From: DASXSB01 sp036506275 | GTDB taxonomy: Bacteria > Methylomirabilota > Methylomirabilia > Rokubacteriales > CSP1-6 | Reading direction: 5' to 3' | DNA length: 64,000 nt | Assembly: GCA_036506275.1 (NCBI GenBank) | Contig: DASXSB010000010.1 | Location: forward strand, 73,359-137,358 | The notes under the pieces: generated by a model | What the model was told of the DNA's origin: nothing | Databases searched by the model: none | Seen by the model: only the letters and a program-made list of their open reading frames with translations | Part shown: positions 16,153 through 24,148 of the stretch, piece by piece | Layout: every line of letters begins with the position of its first letter | Numbering within the stretch: the first letter of the stretch is position 1 | Made by a program: the position numbers and the translations under genes

Positions 16153-18207
16153 TCAGCTCCTGTGGGCGAGCCGGCGGCTCGTCTCGTGGGCCGGGAAGGA
16201 CTTTCCCGGAATGTCGTCGCGCAATCGCGGCCGCGACCGCGCGAGGGCGACCAGGCCCGGAACGTCGAGGATGAGGGCGACGCGCCCATCTCCGAGGATC
16301 GTCGCCCCCGCGATGCCTTCCGTGCGCTGGAAGTTCGTCTCCAGGCTCTTGATCACGACCTGCTGCTGCCCGAGCAGCTCGTCGACGAGAAGAGCAACCC
16401 GGCGACCGTCGTGCTCGACGATCACCACGAGGCCCGTGGTCGGATCCTCCGTGGAGGGCGCGACGTCGAAGACGCGGTGGAGCCGGATCATGGACATGAC
16501 CTCGCGCCGGATGGTGACCGTCTCCGTGTCCCCCAGCAGCGTGTTCAGATCCGAGCGTCGCGGGCGAACCGACTCCACGATGGAAACGAGCGGCAGGATG
16601 TAGATGGCGTCGCCGACCCGCAGCAACTGGCCGTCGAGGATGGCGAGGGTGAGCGGCAGCTTCACGCGAAAGGTGGTGCCGCGGCCGGGCTCGGTGTGGA
16701 TGGTGATCGACCCCCCGAGCGCCTCGACGTTCCGCGCCACCACGTCCATGCCCACGCCCCGTCCCGATACCTGGGTGACGCGGGCGGCGGTGGAGAATCC
16801 CGGCCGGAAGATCAGCGCCCACACGTCGTGGTCGGTGAGGGCGTCGTCACCTTCTATCAGGCCCAGCTCGACGGCCTTGGCGACGATGCGCTCCCGCTGG
16901 AGGCCACGTCCGTCGTCGGCAACCTCGATGTAGATGTTCCCGCCCTGCTGGTAGGCGCGGAGCGTGAGGCGGCCGGCGCCGCGCTTGCCCGCCTGCACGC
17001 GGACGTCGGGTGGCTCGATGCCATGATCCACGGCGTTGCGAACGAGGTGCGTGAGAGGATCGCTGATGCGCTCGATCACGGTCTTGTCGAGCTCGGTGTC
17101 CTCCCCGACCCGCTCCAGCGCCACTTCCTTGCCGTTCGCCTGTGCGAGGTCGCGCACGAGGCGGGGAAACCGGCTGAAGACAGTCCGGATCGGGAGCATC
17201 CGCACCGCCATCACCCGTTCCTGGAGGTCGCGCGCGTGCCGGTCCATCTGCGCCACCGCCTCCTGGAGCTGGCCGAGACGGTCGGCGCTGAACCGGGTGA
17301 CCAGTTGCGCCACCATGGACTGCGTCACCACCAGCTCGCCCACGAGATTGATCAGCCGATCCACTTTCGCGGTGGGAACTCTGATCGTCGCGCTCTCGCC
17401 GCTACCGTCGGCGCCCGGCGCGCGCCGATCGCGCCCCGACCGTCGGTCCTCGAGCCCGTCGGCGGCCGGCGCGCCCGCCGCGGAGACGGAGCCGGCGCCG
17501 CCGCTCCCGCACACCTCGACCGTCACCGCCGTCCGATCGCCCACGAACTCGAAGACGTTCTCGATCGCCGCCACCGGCCGCGTCGTGCGCAGCGTGCAGC
17601 GGAAGCCGAGGTATGCGGTCTCGGGATCCAGCTCAGCGAGGGACGGTAGCCGCGTGGTGTCGGCGGTGATGTCGGAGATGGTGCCGAGATCCTCGAGGGT
17701 GTCGAGAAGGCGGATGGGGTCGAGGCCGCGCGTCAGAAGGTCGGGGGGAGGAACGAACCGGATCGTGTAGGCGTCCGCCGTGGCCGCGGCGGCGGCAGGG
17801 GCGGCGGGGGCGGGGGACGGCGTCTCCCCGCGCGCGTGGGCCTGCAGCGCCGCCATGATGCCCTCCATCCGCGGCTCGTCGATGTCCCCGCCCGTCCGCC
17901 CGGCCTCGAGGAGGCCACGGAGAACGTCTCCCGACGCGAGGAGGGTATCGACGATGGGACGGGAGGCGGCGAGCTCACCCTTCCGCAACCGCATGAGGAG
18001 GTCCTCGAGCACGTGCGTGAAGCGCGCGATGGCGTCGAGGCCCAGCATTCCGCTCGTCCCCTTGATCGTGTGCGCGCTCCGGAAGACGCGGTTGATGACG
18101 TCCTTGTCCGCGGGCGCGCTCTCCAGACGCAGGAGACCTTCCTCGAAGTCGCGGAGAAGGTCGGCGGCCTCCTCGAAGAACATCTGGAGGGCGCTCTCGA
18201 CGTTCAC
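16153..18207 (-). CDS. cheA: Chemotaxis histidine kinase CheA
   Basis: 684 residues from a GTG at 18207 that overlaps the cheY stop (GTGA), with GGGGAG just upstream. Domains: HPt with the phospho-His at residue 46 in RSAHTIKGTSGML; a second N-terminal segment (about 145-235) in the response-regulator-binding position; dimerisation helices (KVDRLINLVGELVVTQS); HATPase with HLVRNAVDHGIE, VADDGRGL and GRGVGMDVV; and a C-terminal CheW-like domain. It phosphorylates CheB and the two CheY proteins, and plausibly the receiver fused to the PilB-like ATPase. The length is that of a normal CheA with one HPt. Confidence 0.96.
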   Translation of the reverse strand: MNVESALQMFFEEAADLLRDFEEGLLRLESAPADKDVINRVFRSAHTIKGTSGMLGLDAIARFTHVLEDLLMRLRKGELAASRPIVDTLLASGDVLRGLLEAGRTGGDIDEPRMEGIMAALQAHARGETPSPAPAAPAAAAATADAYTIRFVPPPDLLTRGLDPIRLLDTLEDLGTISDITADTTRLPSLAELDPETAYLGFRCTLRTTRPVAAIENVFEFVGDRTAVTVEVCGSGGAGSVSAAGAPAADGLEDRRSGRDRRAPGADGSGESATIRVPTAKVDRLINLVGELVVTQSMVAQLVTRFSADRLGQLQEAVAQMDRHARDLQERVMAVRMLPIRTVFSRFPRLVRDLAQANGKEVALERVGEDTELDKTVIERISDPLTHLVRNAVDHGIEPPDVRVQAGKRGAGRLTLRAYQQGGNIYIEVADDGRGLQRERIVAKAVELGLIEGDDALTDHDVWALIFRPGFSTAARVTQVSGRGVGMDVVARNVEALGGSITIHTEPGRGTTFRVKLPLTLAILDGQLLRVGDAIYILPLVSIVESVRPRRSDLNTLLGDTETVTIRREVMSMIRLHRVFDVAPSTEDPTTGLVVIVEHDGRRVALLVDELLGQQQVVIKSLETNFQRTEGIAGATILGDGRVALILDVPGLVALARSRPRLRDDIPGKSFPAHETSRRLAHRS

Positions 18208-18584
18208 GCCACTCCCCGGGTGCCGAGCACCTGCGCCACCACGTGCCGGAGCCGGTCGGGGTCGAATGGCTTCACGATCCAGCCCGTGGCGCCGGCCGCA
18301 CGCCCGTTTTCCTTGGCGTCGTCGCCGGATTCGGTGGTGAGAATGATCACGGGCGTGAACCGGAACGCGGGAAGGCGACGGATCTCGCGCACGAGGCTGA
18401 TGCCGTCCACCTCCGGCATGTTGATGTCGGTGATGATCAGCTCGGGCGTCACCTCGCGGAGAGCCGCCAGCGCCTGACGGCCGTCCTCGCTCTCCGCCAC
18501 CTGATGGCCGTCCTGCTCGAGGGCCGCGCGCACGATCCGCCGCATGCTGCGAGAGTCCTCGACGATGAGGATCTTCGCGCTCAT
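18204..18584 (-). CDS. cheY: CheY-like response regulator (first copy, next to cheA)
   Basis: A 126-residue single receiver domain with no output domain. The acidic pocket is in ILIVEDSRSM, the phospho-Asp in ELIITDINMPEVDG, the switch Thr in VIILTTESGD, and the Lys in WIVKPFDP. The start at 18584 is fixed by the ATGA overlap with cheZ upstream; the end overlaps cheA by GTGA. It most likely carries the CheA signal to an effector. It is clearly different in sequence from the second CheY of the operon, so the two may have different targets or one may be a phosphate sink. Confidence 0.93.
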   Translation of the reverse strand: MSAKILIVEDSRSMRRIVRAALEQDGHQVAESEDGRQALAALREVTPELIITDINMPEVDGISLVREIRRLPAFRFTPVIILTTESGDDAKENGRAAGATGWIVKPFDPDRLRHVVAQVLGTRGVA

Positions 18585-19174
18585 AGGCCGTCCTCCGCTC
18601 GCGCGTCCGGATCCTTCATGTCTTCCAGCAACCGGTCGGCGAGGTCCTGACGCCACGGCGCCACCGCGGCGGGGGCGCCCAGTTTCTCCGCGATTTTCAC
18701 GGGTGCCACCTCCGCGTCGACGTTGATGTTGACGAGGGCGAGAACCTCGCCCAGGCGCTGTCGCATTCCGCCCACGGCGGCGATGGTCGCGCGCAGATGC
18801 TGGGCGGTGAGGTCCTGGAACTCCATGGCCGCCATCACCGATGTGATGGAAGCGGACATCGCTTCCACGACCCGCGCCGCGTCGATGAGCGCCTGCTTCG
18901 CGGCGGCGGGCGCGCTCATGAGCTCGGGCGCCAGCCGCGTGAGGGCGTCGTGGAGTCGCTGCCGGTGAGCGGCCAGGACTTCTGCCTCGTCGAGGACCTT
19001 CTCGGCCGCCATCTCCGTGGCCTGGATGATTCCCCCGAGCGTCAAGGTCACGGAGGGAAGCGTCTGGCTGCACGCCGGGCGCACTTCCGCCACCGTTTTG
19101 CGGACGAAGGCGAGGATCCGCTCCACCTCGGGATCGGGCGCCGTCGTCGTCCTCGCGGCAGCGGTGGCGGTCAT
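18581..19174 (-). CDS. cheZ: CheZ-like protein phosphatase
   Basis: 197 residues, mostly helical, as expected of the long CheZ hairpin. The diagnostic stretch AMEFQDLTAQHLRATIAAV carries the Asp and Gln that in Escherichia coli CheZ lie on FQDLTGQ and attack phospho-CheY. The C-terminal tail ends in charged residues (LLEDMKDPDARAEDGL) and could bind CheY. It lies between two cheY genes and overlaps the downstream one by four bases. CheZ outside the beta/gamma Proteobacteria is recognised mainly by this motif, so confidence is good but not absolute. Confidence 0.85.
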   Translation of the reverse strand: MTATAAARTTTAPDPEVERILAFVRKTVAEVRPACSQTLPSVTLTLGGIIQATEMAAEKVLDEAEVLAAHRQRLHDALTRLAPELMSAPAAAKQALIDAARVVEAMSASITSVMAAMEFQDLTAQHLRATIAAVGGMRQRLGEVLALVNINVDAEVAPVKIAEKLGAPAAVAPWRQDLADRLLEDMKDPDARAEDGL

Positions 19175-19179
19175 CGCCC

Positions 19180-19563
19180 TCAGCCCCTCTCCGCCGGCTG
19201 GCCCAGGATCTGGTGGAGCTTCTCCGCGAGCGTGTTCGGATCGAACGGCTTGATGACGTAGCCGTTCACCCCTGCCTCCACCGCTTGCAGGATGTCCTCC
19301 TGCTGGCCGATCCCCGTCACCATGAGCACGGGCAGCTTGGCGTGGGCGGGATTGGCGCGGATGGCGCGGAGGAGATCCAGTCCCGTCATCTCCGGCATGG
19401 CCCAGTCCGAGATCACGAAGTCGACGTCGCCGCCGGCGATCTTGGCGAGGGCGGCTTCGCCGCCATCCGCCTCCACGACCGACTCGAAGCCGATCGTTTT
19501 TAGATTGTTTTTGATGATCCGCCGCATGGTGGCGGAATCGTCCACGACCAGGAAACGCGTCAT
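19180..19563 (-). CDS. cheY: CheY-like response regulator (second copy, next to pilB)
   Basis: A 127-residue lone receiver: FLVVDDSATMRRIIKNNL, phospho-Asp in FVISDWAMPEMTG, switch Thr in VLMVTGIGQ, Lys in GYVIKPFDP. The WxMPxMxG form is typical of true chemotaxis CheY proteins. The start at 19563 overlaps the pilB-like stop by four bases (ATGA); a longer open frame upstream is the shadow of the PilB C-terminus. A CheZ-like phosphatase gene follows after five bases, so this is probably the main CheY of the pathway. Confidence 0.93.
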   Translation of the reverse strand: MTRFLVVDDSATMRRIIKNNLKTIGFESVVEADGGEAALAKIAGGDVDFVISDWAMPEMTGLDLLRAIRANPAHAKLPVLMVTGIGQQEDILQAVEAGVNGYVIKPFDPNTLAEKLHQILGQPAERG

Positions 19564-22097
19564 GCCGGTTCCTCCTTCACTCCGCTCTCGGGCGTCGGTT
19601 CCGTTTCGGGTGTTGGTGTCGTTGCGTCGGTCATCGGCGTCGGTTCTTCCATCGCCAGTCCGGCGTCGTCCATTGCTGCCGGCTCGTTCGAGGCGGCGGG
19701 TGGCTTGCGCGTGGCCGACTTTCCGCTCTTGCGACTCGCGCGCGCCTTCTTCGGCTTCGACCCATCGTTGGAAGCCGGAGCCGCCTCCACGTCCGCCACC
19801 GTCCCCGCCTCCGTCATGTTCGCCGCGTCCGCCCCCGCCCGATTCCACCGATGCTGGGTGCGACTCAGCAGCGCTTTCACGCGGGCGGCGAGACGCCGCG
19901 GCTCCACGGGCTTGGGGACGTAGTCGTCGGCGCCCACCGCCAGTCCCTGCGCCTCCGCGTCCACGCTCGTGAGGGAGGTCAGGAGGAGAACGGGGAGGTC
20001 GCGCGTGAGCGGGTCACGTCGAAGCGCTGCCACCATCTCGATCCCCGTCATGCGGGGCATCTCGACGTCGCTGATCACGGCATGGGGCCGCTCGCGGCGC
20101 GCCAGCGCGAGGCCTTTTTCGCCGTCGGCGGCGGAGAACACTTGGTAGCCCTCGAGCTCGAGGAAGTACTTCACGACCTGCACGATCGTCGGGCTGTCCT
20201 CGACGACCAGCACCCGGATTCCGCCGGGGGGCGGTGTCAGGGCGGGTGCCGGCGGTGCCCCCGGCGTCAGGCCCCCCGGCGAGATGGCTACCGCCGGCGA
20301 AGCCGTCTCCACGGGCATCGTGATCGACGGCTCCGTACTGATCGTCGCCTGATCTTCGACGGCGACGGCCGGCGTCGGCTCCGCGAGGGCGGCTCCCCCA
20401 CGCGCCTCGTCGCGCGGGGCCACGCGCAGGACGTCCTCGAGCGTGGTCAGTCCCTGCCCCGCCTTGGCGATGCCGTCTTCGAGGAGCGTGCGCATGCCGC
20501 CGCGGCGGGCGGCGTCGCGGATCATGTGGTCGGCCGCGCGGGCGGCGATGAGGCCGCGCACTTCTTCCGTCACCTCGAGCAACTCGTGGATGGCCACCCG
20601 GCCCTTGTAGCCGGTGTTCTTGCAGGAGTCGCATCCCTTGCCCGCCTTCCACACCGCGTCCTCGGGGATGCGCGCCGGCCCCACCGTTTCCACCGCCTCC
20701 GCCGTCGGCGCGGTCTCGACCGCGCACGCCGGGCACACGCGGCGCACGAGCCGCTGGGCCAGGATGCCCACCACCGACGACGCGACCAGGAACGGCTCGA
20801 TCCCGAGATCGAGCAGACGCGTGATGGTGGCGGCGGCGTCGTTGGTGTGGAGCGTGCTGAGGAGGAGGTGGCCGGTCTGCGAGGCTTCGAGCGCGATTCC
20901 CGCCGTCTCCTGATCGCGAATCTCACCGACGAGGACAACGTTCGGATCCTGACGCAAGAACGAGCGCAGCCCCGACGCGAACGTGAGGCCCGCCTTCGGA
21001 TTGATCTGAACCTGATTGATGCCGGGCAGACGGTACTCGATGGGATCCTCGATGGTGACGATGTTCTTCGTGGGCGACTTCACCCAGTTCAGCGAGGCGT
21101 AGAGCGTGGACGTCTTGCCGCTGCCGGTGGGGCCGGTGACGAGGATCATCCCCTGCGGAAGCTTCAGCAGCTTCTGGAGCTTCTGAAGATTGGCGGGGAG
21201 GATCCCGAGCTGATCCATGTCGATCTGCGCCTTGGAGCTGTCGAGGATCCGGATGACGATCTTTTCGCCGTACTGCGTGGGCAATGTGGACACGCGGAGG
21301 TCGATGCGCCGACCTTCCGTCTTGAGCTGGCTCCGTCCGTCCTGAGGCTTGCGGCGTTCCGCGATGTCCATCCCCGACATGATCTTGAGCCGGGAGATGG
21401 TGGCGTCCTGCAACGGCCGCGGCACCATCAGCGTGTCCTGGAGCAGACCGTCGACGCGGTACCGGACTTGAAGTCCACGCTCCTGCGGCTCGAGGTGGAT
21501 GTCGCTCGCGCCTTCCTTGACCGCGTTGGCGAGGAGGCTGGTGACGAGACGGACCGTCTGCGGGAGATGGCCATCCTTCTCGAGCTGCTGGGGGAGCGCA
21601 TCGTCCTCGTCGGCGACCGCTTCCACCTCCGCCTCCACGTTCATGTCGCCGAGCAGCTCCGCCACTTCGGCGGCGGCGCCGCCGTGCAAACGGTTGAGCA
21701 CCTCCCGGATCGCCGATTCCGTGGACACGACCGGCACCACCCGCATGTTCGTCATGAACTCGACGTCCTGGATGGTCGGCATGTCGAATGGGTCCACCAT
21801 GGCCAGACGCAGCGTGCGGTTCTGGACGCCGACGGCGGCGATGAGGCGCTTCTCGCAGAACTCCGGGGGAATGAGGCGCGCCGTCTCGGGGGCGACGGGA
21901 AGGCGCTCGAGGCACTCGAAGTCGAACCAGTCGGCGATCGCCGACGACACCGCCTTCTCGTCCACGAGCCCGAGGCCCGACACCACGCGCGTGAGTGTCC
22001 CGCCCTCGCGCGCCTGCACTTCGAGCGCGCGCTTGAGGCCCTCCGCATTGATCAGCCCGAGCTCGATGAGGATTTCGCCGAGTTTCCTGGGCTTCAT
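19560..22097 (-). CDS. pilB: PilB/GspE-type assembly ATPase fused to a response-regulator receiver domain
   Basis: 845 residues from the ATG at 22097 (AGGGGA upstream). N-terminal MshEN/T2SSE-N domain (about 1-140), then the ATPase with VTGPTGSGKTST (Walker A, near 312-320), Asp and His boxes, and a zinc-type CPAC...CDSC tetracysteine loop (about 470-515) typical of PilB/GspE. After a Pro-rich linker comes a complete receiver domain (about 630-750: RVLVVEDSPTI, ISDVEMPRMTG, DDYVPKPVEP) and a low-complexity tail, first basic, then rich in Pro, Glu and Thr. PilB powers type IV pilus extension. The fused receiver suggests direct control by CheA phosphorylation. It is the first gene of the operon, behind a sigma54-type promoter. 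No pilT, pilC or pilin gene is present. Confidence 0.92.
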   Translation of the reverse strand: MKPRKLGEILIELGLINAEGLKRALEVQAREGGTLTRVVSGLGLVDEKAVSSAIADWFDFECLERLPVAPETARLIPPEFCEKRLIAAVGVQNRTLRLAMVDPFDMPTIQDVEFMTNMRVVPVVSTESAIREVLNRLHGGAAAEVAELLGDMNVEAEVEAVADEDDALPQQLEKDGHLPQTVRLVTSLLANAVKEGASDIHLEPQERGLQVRYRVDGLLQDTLMVPRPLQDATISRLKIMSGMDIAERRKPQDGRSQLKTEGRRIDLRVSTLPTQYGEKIVIRILDSSKAQIDMDQLGILPANLQKLQKLLKLPQGMILVTGPTGSGKTSTLYASLNWVKSPTKNIVTIEDPIEYRLPGINQVQINPKAGLTFASGLRSFLRQDPNVVLVGEIRDQETAGIALEASQTGHLLLSTLHTNDAAATITRLLDLGIEPFLVASSVVGILAQRLVRRVCPACAVETAPTAEAVETVGPARIPEDAVWKAGKGCDSCKNTGYKGRVAIHELLEVTEEVRGLIAARAADHMIRDAARRGGMRTLLEDGIAKAGQGLTTLEDVLRVAPRDEARGGAALAEPTPAVAVEDQATISTEPSITMPVETASPAVAISPGGLTPGAPPAPALTPPPGGIRVLVVEDSPTIVQVVKYFLELEGYQVFSAADGEKGLALARRERPHAVISDVEMPRMTGIEMVAALRRDPLTRDLPVLLLTSLTSVDAEAQGLAVGADDYVPKPVEPRRLAARVKALLSRTQHRWNRAGADAANMTEAGTVADVEAAPASNDGSKPKKARASRKSGKSATRKPPAASNEPAAMDDAGLAMEEPTPMTDATTPTPETEPTPESGVKEEPA

Positions 22098-22195
22098 CGT
22101 CCCCTGCGTGGGCTGTGCCCGGGCCTCCGCGCGCCACCAGATGCGAGACGGAGCCGGTCGTCCGCGATGGACGCGGCCGATCGGCGGCGGCAAAG

Positions 22196-22211
22196 TGCAA
22201 GGCGGGTACCA
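22196..22211 (-). promoter_or_regulatory. Candidate sigma54 (-24/-12) promoter of the pilB-che operon
   Basis: On the minus strand TGGTACCCGCCTTGCA matches the sigma54 consensus TGGCACG-N4-TTGCA closely, with GG and GC exactly ten bases apart (GG at 22210-22209, GC at 22198-22197). Transcription would begin near 22185, leaving an 88-base leader before the pilB-like ATG. It sits in a 330-base gap without a gene (22098-22427). Pilus genes are often sigma54-dependent. Confidence 0.6.
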
Positions 22212-22249
22212 AACCATCTGAATTGCCGCGCAACGCACGATCACCACAG

Positions 22250-22269
22250 GCGTTTTCGCCGAAAAACGC
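22250..22269. promoter_or_regulatory. Palindrome upstream of the sigma54-type promoter
   Basis: GCGTTTT (22250-22256), CGCCGA, AAAACGC (22263-22269) is a 7-base perfect inverted repeat placed about 65-85 bases before the predicted start point. That is close to where enhancer-binding activators of sigma54 promoters bind. Alternatively it might be a weak terminator for moaA, but it is about 160 bases from that stop. The rest of the 22098-22427 gap shows no coding signal. Confidence 0.35.
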
Positions 22270-22427
22270 GCGCGCACATGTGTCTGTGCGCACTGGATGG
22301 TGGGGATCGGGCGGCGGGCGAGCGAACATCGCGCGAAGACTACGATTTTAGCGGATGGAGAGCCCTCGAACGAGAGTTGCCAGAACGCCGCGGCGGACGC
22401 GAACTGACCAGCCCGGTGAGCTCCTCG

Positions 22428-23447
22428 CTACCCTCCGCGCGTGTGCATCTCGAGGTGCGGATCCCGCTTCAGCTCGCGGATCTGCATGAGCGGCGAACGA
22501 TCGCGCACGGCCAGCCGCTCCTCCGCACCGCGGTCGGCACGCCGCCGCCAGGTGGGGACGATGAGGGCCTTGAGCTCGTCGTCGGAGGCGCCGCGACGGA
22601 GCGGCCCGCGGAGATCGGTGCCGCGCTGCGCGTAGAGACAGAGGTACCAGAGACCATCGGCGGTGAGTCGGCTGCGATCGCAGTCCGCGCAGAACGGGGT
22701 GGTGGTGGACGCGATGATTCCGAACACGGTGCCGTCCGGCAGCCGGTAGCGGTCGGCGGGTGCCGACGTCGTCTCCGCCACGGGGTCGATGCGGCCGTAG
22801 CGCGCCTCCAGGGCGCGCAGGATCTCCGTCCGCGACACCACGCGCTCGGGAGACCAGCGCGTGGCGCCCCCCACGTCCATGTACTCGATGAACCGGACCT
22901 CGGCGTTCACGGTCTTGCCGAACTCGATGAGATCGGCCAGCTCGTCGTCGTTCACGCCGCGGATCACCACCGTGTCGAGCTTGGTCCCCGTCAGTCCGGC
23001 CGCCCCCACGGCGCGGATTCCCTCCAGCACCTGCGCGTGCGTATTCCGGCGCGTGAGCGCTGCGAAGCGGTCCTCGCGCAGGGTGTCGAGGCTCACCGTC
23101 GCGCGGTGGAGGCCGGCGTCCCGCAACGGACGCGCCTGCTCCGCGAGCAGCACGCCGTTGGTGGTGATGGCGAGATCGCGGATGCGCGGCTTGGCGGCGA
23201 GCAGCCGCACCAGCGCCGGTAGGTCGCGCCGGAGCAGCGGTTCCCCGCCCGTGAGCCGGACCTTGTCGACGCCGAGATCGAGGAACACGTCGGCGAGTCG
23301 ACTCAGCTCTTCGAAGCCGAGGATTTCCTGGCGCGGGAGCCAGACGTACTCCTCCTCCGGCATGCAGTACTGGCAACGGAGATTGCAGCGGTCGGTGACG
23401 GACACGCGGAGGTTGCGGAGGGGCCGGCCGAAGGTGTCGCTGATCAT
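22428..23447 (-). CDS. moaA: GTP 3',8-cyclase MoaA (molybdenum cofactor synthesis)
   Basis: 339 residues; the ATG at 23447 overlaps the hemQ stop (ATGA), and an open frame 14 codons longer is rejected. MoaA is a radical SAM enzyme that rearranges GTP in the first step of molybdopterin synthesis. The N-terminal cluster ligands are in CNLRCQYCMP, and the SAM-binding GGEP lies in VRLTGGEPLLR. The second C-terminal cluster uses FCADCDRSRL and the Cys of WYLCLY. The protein ends in Gly-Gly, as active MoaA does. The cofactor is needed by the formate dehydrogenase encoded at the other end of the window; moeA is also present. Confidence 0.95.
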   Translation of the reverse strand: MISDTFGRPLRNLRVSVTDRCNLRCQYCMPEEEYVWLPRQEILGFEELSRLADVFLDLGVDKVRLTGGEPLLRRDLPALVRLLAAKPRIRDLAITTNGVLLAEQARPLRDAGLHRATVSLDTLREDRFAALTRRNTHAQVLEGIRAVGAAGLTGTKLDTVVIRGVNDDELADLIEFGKTVNAEVRFIEYMDVGGATRWSPERVVSRTEILRALEARYGRIDPVAETTSAPADRYRLPDGTVFGIIASTTTPFCADCDRSRLTADGLWYLCLYAQRGTDLRGPLRRGASDDELKALIVPTWRRRADRGAEERLAVRDRSPLMQIRELKRDPHLEMHTRGG

Positions 23448-24130
23448 CCCAGCGCTTCCAGGATCTCCTCGAGCGGCCGCCGCGCGCACGTGTGCTGCGG
23501 CGTGTCGCGCACGGTGTACCGGCTGGCCTCGGTCTCGCGAAGCTTCATCAGCAGCGTGACGAACTCCTTGGGATCGTCTCCCTCGAAGGCGACCACGAAA
23601 TCCTGGTCATCGAGGCCGAAGGAGTACGCGGTGTTGATCCGGATGGCCGGAAAGCGATGTCCCGTCCGGATGTGCTCGGCCATCATCCGGCGCCGTTCCT
23701 CCATCGGCAGCAGGTACCACTCCCGCGTCTTCACGAACGGATAGACGAAGAGGTAGCGGGACTGGCCGGGCTGCATCGTCACCGTCGTCTCGTCGTCCGT
23801 GTGCGCCTTCACGTACTGCGACTCGCGCGTCACCGCCAGGTACGTGTAGGTGTTGTCGAGATGGGCGGCGAGGACGGTATGGCGGAGGCCTTCCAGCATT
23901 TCCTGGAGGACGGGCATCTCGGGCGCGATCAGCCAGAGGAGGAAGTCGGTGTCGCGGCGCAGACCGATGGTGGAGTACGCGCGCACGGTGAGCCGGCGCG
24001 CGAAGTCGTCCACCCTCGACACGTACTCGGCGACGGCCCGGCTCTTGTCGTCCTTCCCGAGGAGCAGCCATGACGGCGCCGCCTTGAAGAACGTGTACAG
24101 CATGCAATGGCCGGGCGGTGTCTGTTCCAC
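23444..24130 (-). CDS. hemQ: Coproheme decarboxylase HemQ (chlorite dismutase-like fold)
   Basis: 228 residues from a GTG at 24130 with AAAGGAGAG upstream. HemQ converts iron-coproporphyrin III to haem b using peroxide. Two typical stretches are seen: YLFVYPFVKTREWYLLPMEE, whose Tyr130 in VYP matches the radical-forming Tyr of the family, and a following MMAEHIRTG where His153 fits the proximal haem ligand. RINTAYSFGLDDQDFVVAFE is the family's last core strand pair. A true chlorite dismutase would carry a distal Arg and is less likely. It overlaps moaA downstream and is 18 bases from a radical SAM gene upstream. It suggests the coproporphyrin-dependent haem route in this organism. Confidence 0.88.
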   Translation of the reverse strand: MEQTPPGHCMLYTFFKAAPSWLLLGKDDKSRAVAEYVSRVDDFARRLTVRAYSTIGLRRDTDFLLWLIAPEMPVLQEMLEGLRHTVLAAHLDNTYTYLAVTRESQYVKAHTDDETTVTMQPGQSRYLFVYPFVKTREWYLLPMEERRRMMAEHIRTGHRFPAIRINTAYSFGLDDQDFVVAFEGDDPKEFVTLLMKLRETEASRYTVRDTPQHTCARRPLEEILEALG

Positions 24131-24148
24131 GCTGCTCTCCTTTCCGCC

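Noticed and set aside
19851..23222. An 1123-codon plus-strand open frame across pilB and moaA
   Set aside because: It has low-complexity composition and covers two clear genes on the other strand; no motif and no ribosome site.
23444..24130. hemQ as a true chlorite dismutase
   Set aside because: The sequence follows the HemQ pattern with a Tyr in VYP, and it is beside cofactor genes, with no perchlorate genes around.
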